64,000 nt of DNA from Streptomyces sp. S.PNR 29 (GTDB lineage Bacteria; Actinomycetota; Actinomycetes; Streptomycetales; Streptomycetaceae), in the NCBI RefSeq assembly GCF_030386795.1, contig NZ_JANUQM010000005.1:62001-126000 (forward strand). The letters are read 5' to 3'. The notes under the pieces were generated by a model that worked only from the letters and a program-made list of their open reading frames with translations, searched no databases and was not told where the DNA came from. Of the stretch, positions 61,340 to 64,000 are shown in pieces (the stretch's first letter is position 1; each line of letters opens with the position of its first letter). Made by a program: the position numbers and the translations under genes.

Positions 61340-63114
61340 TACCTGCTCCTGTTCCCGTCAGCATGCCCGAGGATCCGCCGCACCGCCTCGGTCAGCAACC
61401 GCTCGGCGTCCTCGCCGGAAGCCGCCGCCGTGGCATGCCGGAAGGCGACGTAACCGTCCGGCCGTACGAGGAGCGCGCCGCCGTCGGCCACCTCACTCAG
61501 GCGCGCCCAGTCGCCGTACGGGTCCTCGTACTCCTGGCCGGGCCCGATGACGACGGTGGCGATCTCCAGGTCCTGGGCCTCGGCCGCGCCCACCCACGCG
61601 GCGCCGCCGATGCCGGTGAGCAGGGTGAAGCGGCCCTTTCCGACGGTGTCGAGCGTGGACAGGGTGCGTGTGCCCGAGGTGATCCAGGCGTGCGGGAGCT
61701 TGGCTCCGGGGCGGGAGGAGGGCTGGTGGTACAGCTCTGGGTCGCGGTCGAAACCGGGGTCGGGGGTGCCGTCGGGAACGATCGCGGCGGAGTCGTACCG
61801 CTGGTTGAGGTCGACGCCGTGCGCGTTGAACTCGTACACCTTGAACGCGATCGCCTCGCGCAGCTTCGCCCGCTGCTTCTGAGCCGCCTCGGTGTCCTCC
61901 TTGCGGGCGGCGATGTTGGCCCACAGTTGCTCGGGGGTCTGCGGGGAGAGCCCGCCGAGGGCTTCGAAGACGGGGGCGGTCTCGCCGATGGACCGGTTGG
62001 CGCGGGTGACGATCTGCCTGCCGATCGGGGCGCGTTCGGCGGTGTAGGAGTCCAGCAGTTTCTCGGACGCCGTTCCGTCGAGGACGAGCTTGAGCTTCCA
62101 GGCGAGGTTGTAGGCGTCCTGGATGGAGGTGTTGGAGCCGAGGCCGTTGGACGGCGGGTGGCGGTGCGTGGCGTCCCCGGCGCAGAAGACCCGGCGGTGG
62201 GAGTAGGTCTCGGCGTACATCTCGTTGACGGTCCAGGCCGAGGACGACTTGATGGTCACCGGGATCTCGTCGTCGCCGACCAGCTTGCGGACGACCGACT
62301 CGGCGTACTCGGTGGTCAGGTCGGGGGCGCCCGCGGTGACGTCGTACCCCCAGACGATCAGCCATTCGTTCCAGGGCTTCACACAGCGCACCAGGCCGGC
62401 GCCGATGCCGCCGACGGTGGCGCCGGGAGCGAGCACCCAGTAGAGGGTGGACGGCCGGTGGGCGGTGTACTTCGACAGGTCCGCGTCGAAGACGATGTTG
62501 ATGCTGCCGGCCACCCCCATCCTGCCGCCCATCGGCAGCCCGGCGTCCTCCGCGACCTGTGAGCGCCCGCCGTCGGCACCGATCAGGTACTTGGCGCGGA
62601 TGGTGTACTCGTCGCCGCGCAGCCGGTCCTCGACGGTGACCGTCACACCGTCGGCGTCCTGGACGAAGGACTTGTAGACGGTGCTGAAGCGCAGGTTCGT
62701 GCCGCGTGCGACCGCCGCGTCGACGAGCACGGGCTCCATGAGGTGCTGGGGCATGTCGCACATGCGGGTGGGACTGGCGAGCTCGTGCGCGGCCTGGACC
62801 AGTGGGTCGTTGCCCCAGGAGCGGACCCGGCCGAGCTCCTCGCCGGCGAGGCTGGTGCAGAAGGTCGTGTTGCCCATCAGGTGCTGTGGAGTGGCCTTGG
62901 CGACCACCTCCTCCTCGATGCCGAGGTCACGCAGCACCTCCATGGTGCGCTGGTTGGTGATGTGCGCCCGAGGGGTGTCGGCGAGGCTCGCACAGCGGGT
63001 GACGACGATGTTCGGTACGCCGTAGGTGCTCAGGGCGAGCGCGGCGGAGGCGCCGGCGGGACCACTGCCCACGACGAGTACGTCGGTCACGACATCGGGC
63101 TCGACGGTGTGCAC
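61339..63114 (-). CDS. FAD-dependent aromatic hydroxylase (resorcinol/phenol type)
   Basis: A 591-residue class A flavoprotein monooxygenase: GSGPAGASAALALS for FAD, the DG motif (LIGADGGRSQV), and VFCAGDATHRHPPSNGLGSNTS for FAD ribityl contact. The C-terminal domain is the thioredoxin-like type of TfdB-class phenol hydroxylases. With NAD(P)H and oxygen it adds a hydroxyl ortho or para to a phenolic group. Given the downstream genes, resorcinol to hydroxyquinol is the most economical guess. It is the first gene of the operon, facing the GAF regulator. Confidence 0.9.
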   Translation of the reverse strand: MHTVEPDVVTDVLVVGSGPAGASAALALSTYGVPNIVVTRCASLADTPRAHITNQRTMEVLRDLGIEEEVVAKATPQHLMGNTTFCTSLAGEELGRVRSWGNDPLVQAAHELASPTRMCDMPQHLMEPVLVDAAVARGTNLRFSTVYKSFVQDADGVTVTVEDRLRGDEYTIRAKYLIGADGGRSQVAEDAGLPMGGRMGVAGSINIVFDADLSKYTAHRPSTLYWVLAPGATVGGIGAGLVRCVKPWNEWLIVWGYDVTAGAPDLTTEYAESVVRKLVGDDEIPVTIKSSSAWTVNEMYAETYSHRRVFCAGDATHRHPPSNGLGSNTSIQDAYNLAWKLKLVLDGTASEKLLDSYTAERAPIGRQIVTRANRSIGETAPVFEALGGLSPQTPEQLWANIAARKEDTEAAQKQRAKLREAIAFKVYEFNAHGVDLNQRYDSAAIVPDGTPDPGFDRDPELYHQPSSRPGAKLPHAWITSGTRTLSTLDTVGKGRFTLLTGIGGAAWVGAAEAQDLEIATVVIGPGQEYEDPYGDWARLSEVADGGALLVRPDGYVAFRHATAAASGEDAERLLTEAVRRILGHADGNRSR

Positions 63115-63186
63115 GGGAAACGCTCCAGGGGAATGAGAAGAGGCGCCGACTGTTCAAGATCATGTAGCGGGACGCGAGAACCCGGG

Positions 63187-63203
63187 TGTCTCAATAAGAG
63201 ACA
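63187..63203. promoter_or_regulatory. Operator dyad between the aromatic operon and its regulator
   Basis: TGTCTC-AATAA-GAGACA is a perfect 6-bp inverted repeat with a 5-base AT-rich centre in the 150-base divergent gap (63115-63264). Dyads of the TGTCTC-N5-GAGACA form are used by AcoR-type activators with Fis-like DNA-binding domains. The adjacent regulator is its likely binder. Confidence 0.65.
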
Positions 63204-63264
63204 GTGCCCTGGACCGACACAGCTTGTTGCGGATTCAACCGATCCCGATAGGCTGAGCGGCGCC

Positions 63265-64000
63265 GTGACCACCGCAGAGCGCCCTTCCGTCCGCCCCGCC
63301 CTCGCCGCGCTGCGCAGGGCCCGCGAGTCGTTCCTGCTGGGGCGGCAACTGCCGGACGGGGTGCCGGAAGAGGTCGTCGCCGCCTGGAAGCGCGCCCGGT
63401 TCTTCGGCGTACGGCACGACGTGCAGGACCCGGCGCCGGAGGCGCCACACCTGCCCCTGCGGGCGCCCGAGTCTCCTCTGCTGGCCGCGGCCCGCCCCGT
63501 GCTGGAACGGATCGCCCCGACGGTCGGCACCGGGCAGACGTCACTCCTGCTCACCGACGAGCGGCTGCGCGTGCTGTGGGCGACCGGATACCCGTCGCAC
63601 CCCCTGTGCCGCGACCTGTCCGAACAGGTGGTCGGCCACAACAGCGCGGCCCTCGCGATGCACACCCACCGCCGGGCCGAGGTACACGGCCCCGAGCACT
63701 TCCTCGACCTGTGGCAGGACGTCTGCGCGGTCAGCGTGCCGGTGCGGGCGCCGGAGACCGGGCAGATCCTGGGCACGGTGACGGTGACCTGCGGACTCGG
63801 CGCGGAGTGCGGGCCGCATCCAGGAGCCCCGCTCGCCGAGGCCGCGGCGAGCGCCGTCGAGGCGGAACTCCTCTCCCGGTCGCGGGCGGCGGAGCGGGTG
63901 CTGCTGGACGCCTATCTGCGGGCCGCGGGAGAGCAGGGGCGCGCGGTCCTCGCCCTCGACGGTCGCAACCGGCTCATCAGCGAGGCTGCGGGACGGTTGG
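63265..64000 (+). CDS. GAF-domain transcriptional regulator (AcoR-like), 5' part only
   Basis: The first 245 codons of an open frame that continues beyond the window. It starts GTG ACC ACC; residues about 15-45 (ARESFLLGRQ, VAAWKRARFFGV) match the conserved N-terminus of AcoR-type regulators; residues about 75-200 form a GAF-like sensor (LLLTDERLRVLWATGYP, EQVVGHNSAALAMHT, GQILGTVTVTCGLG). A PAS-like segment seems to begin near residue 230. The DNA-binding part lies outside. Divergence from the aromatic operon points to it as activator; Shine-Dalgarno is weak. Confidence 0.8.
   Translation, partial: MTTAERPSVRPALAALRRARESFLLGRQLPDGVPEEVVAAWKRARFFGVRHDVQDPAPEAPHLPLRAPESPLLAAARPVLERIAPTVGTGQTSLLLTDERLRVLWATGYPSHPLCRDLSEQVVGHNSAALAMHTHRRAEVHGPEHFLDLWQDVCAVSVPVRAPETGQILGTVTVTCGLGAECGPHPGAPLAEAAASAVEAELLSRSRAAERVLLDAYLRAAGEQGRAVLALDGRNRLISEAAGRL

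Overview
This 64 kb window is bacterial chromosomal DNA of very high G+C, with strong third-position GC bias, GTG starts and many stop/start overlaps. The gene families (GH15 trehalase-type protein, SpoIIE/anti-sigma fusion phosphatase, class F sortase, ABC sugar importers without an ATPase gene, deacetylase/GT2 fusion, ROK/LacI/DeoR regulators) fit an actinomycete, almost certainly Streptomyces. No rRNA, tRNA, CRISPR array, phage or insertion sequence was recognised. It reads as a metabolic and regulatory accessory region rich in transport and sugar use.

Layout. 1-4.9 kb: the 5' end of an ABC ATPase and a SHOCT protein face a TetR - DUF4865 - phosphotriesterase-like hydrolase - tautomerase cassette whose last gene looks frameshifted; then a DUF6215 membrane protein and a LysR remnant. 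4.9-12.6 kb: ROK regulator, AlkB dioxygenase, RlmG rRNA methyltransferase, an aldolase/SIS sugar pair with divergent DeoR, and a GH15 hydrolase. 12.6-17.2 kb: a copper unit (secreted His-rich protein facing copZ-copA, with CsoR-type boxes inside both promoters) and a PAP2 phosphatase. 17.2-23.7 kb: one minus-strand sugar operon (Gfo/Idh oxidoreductase, DUF6807, cupin, binding protein, two permeases, small membrane protein). 23.9-28.0 kb: LCP protein and a deacetylase/GT2 fusion whose deacetylase half has lost its metal ligands, then a secreted AMIN-like protein and a repeat-rich gap. 28.3-33.9 kb: CitA/CitB-type two-component system facing tctCBA. 33.9-41.7 kb: ROK repressor facing an ABC importer and a GH38 alpha-mannosidase. 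41.7-48.8 kb: an orphan sugar-binding lipoprotein translationally coupled to a SpoIIE-type phosphatase, facing a complete xylose-type importer that carries a close paralogue of that lipoprotein. 48.8-58.3 kb: sortase F with a candidate wall protein, htpG, a secreted zincin, GH5 glycosidase, LacI regulator, membrane protein and a long-form GAPDH. 58.5-64 kb: a resorcinol/hydroxyquinol-type operon (flavin monooxygenase, intradiol dioxygenase, maleylacetate reductase, YceI protein) facing a truncated GAF-domain activator.

How it fits together. Most units pair a regulator with a divergent catabolic or transport operon, and the dyad or tandem-repeat operators can be read in the gaps. The two CUT1-type importers have no ATPase gene and probably share an MsiK-like ATPase encoded elsewhere. 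The most unusual arrangements are the phosphatase/binding-protein pair (41.7-46.7 kb), the apparently dead deacetylase fused to an intact glycosyltransferase, the exact tandem 18-mers just upstream of the sensor kinase gene, and the LATPG-tailed protein beside the sortase. All names rest on motif recognition by eye, without database searches.
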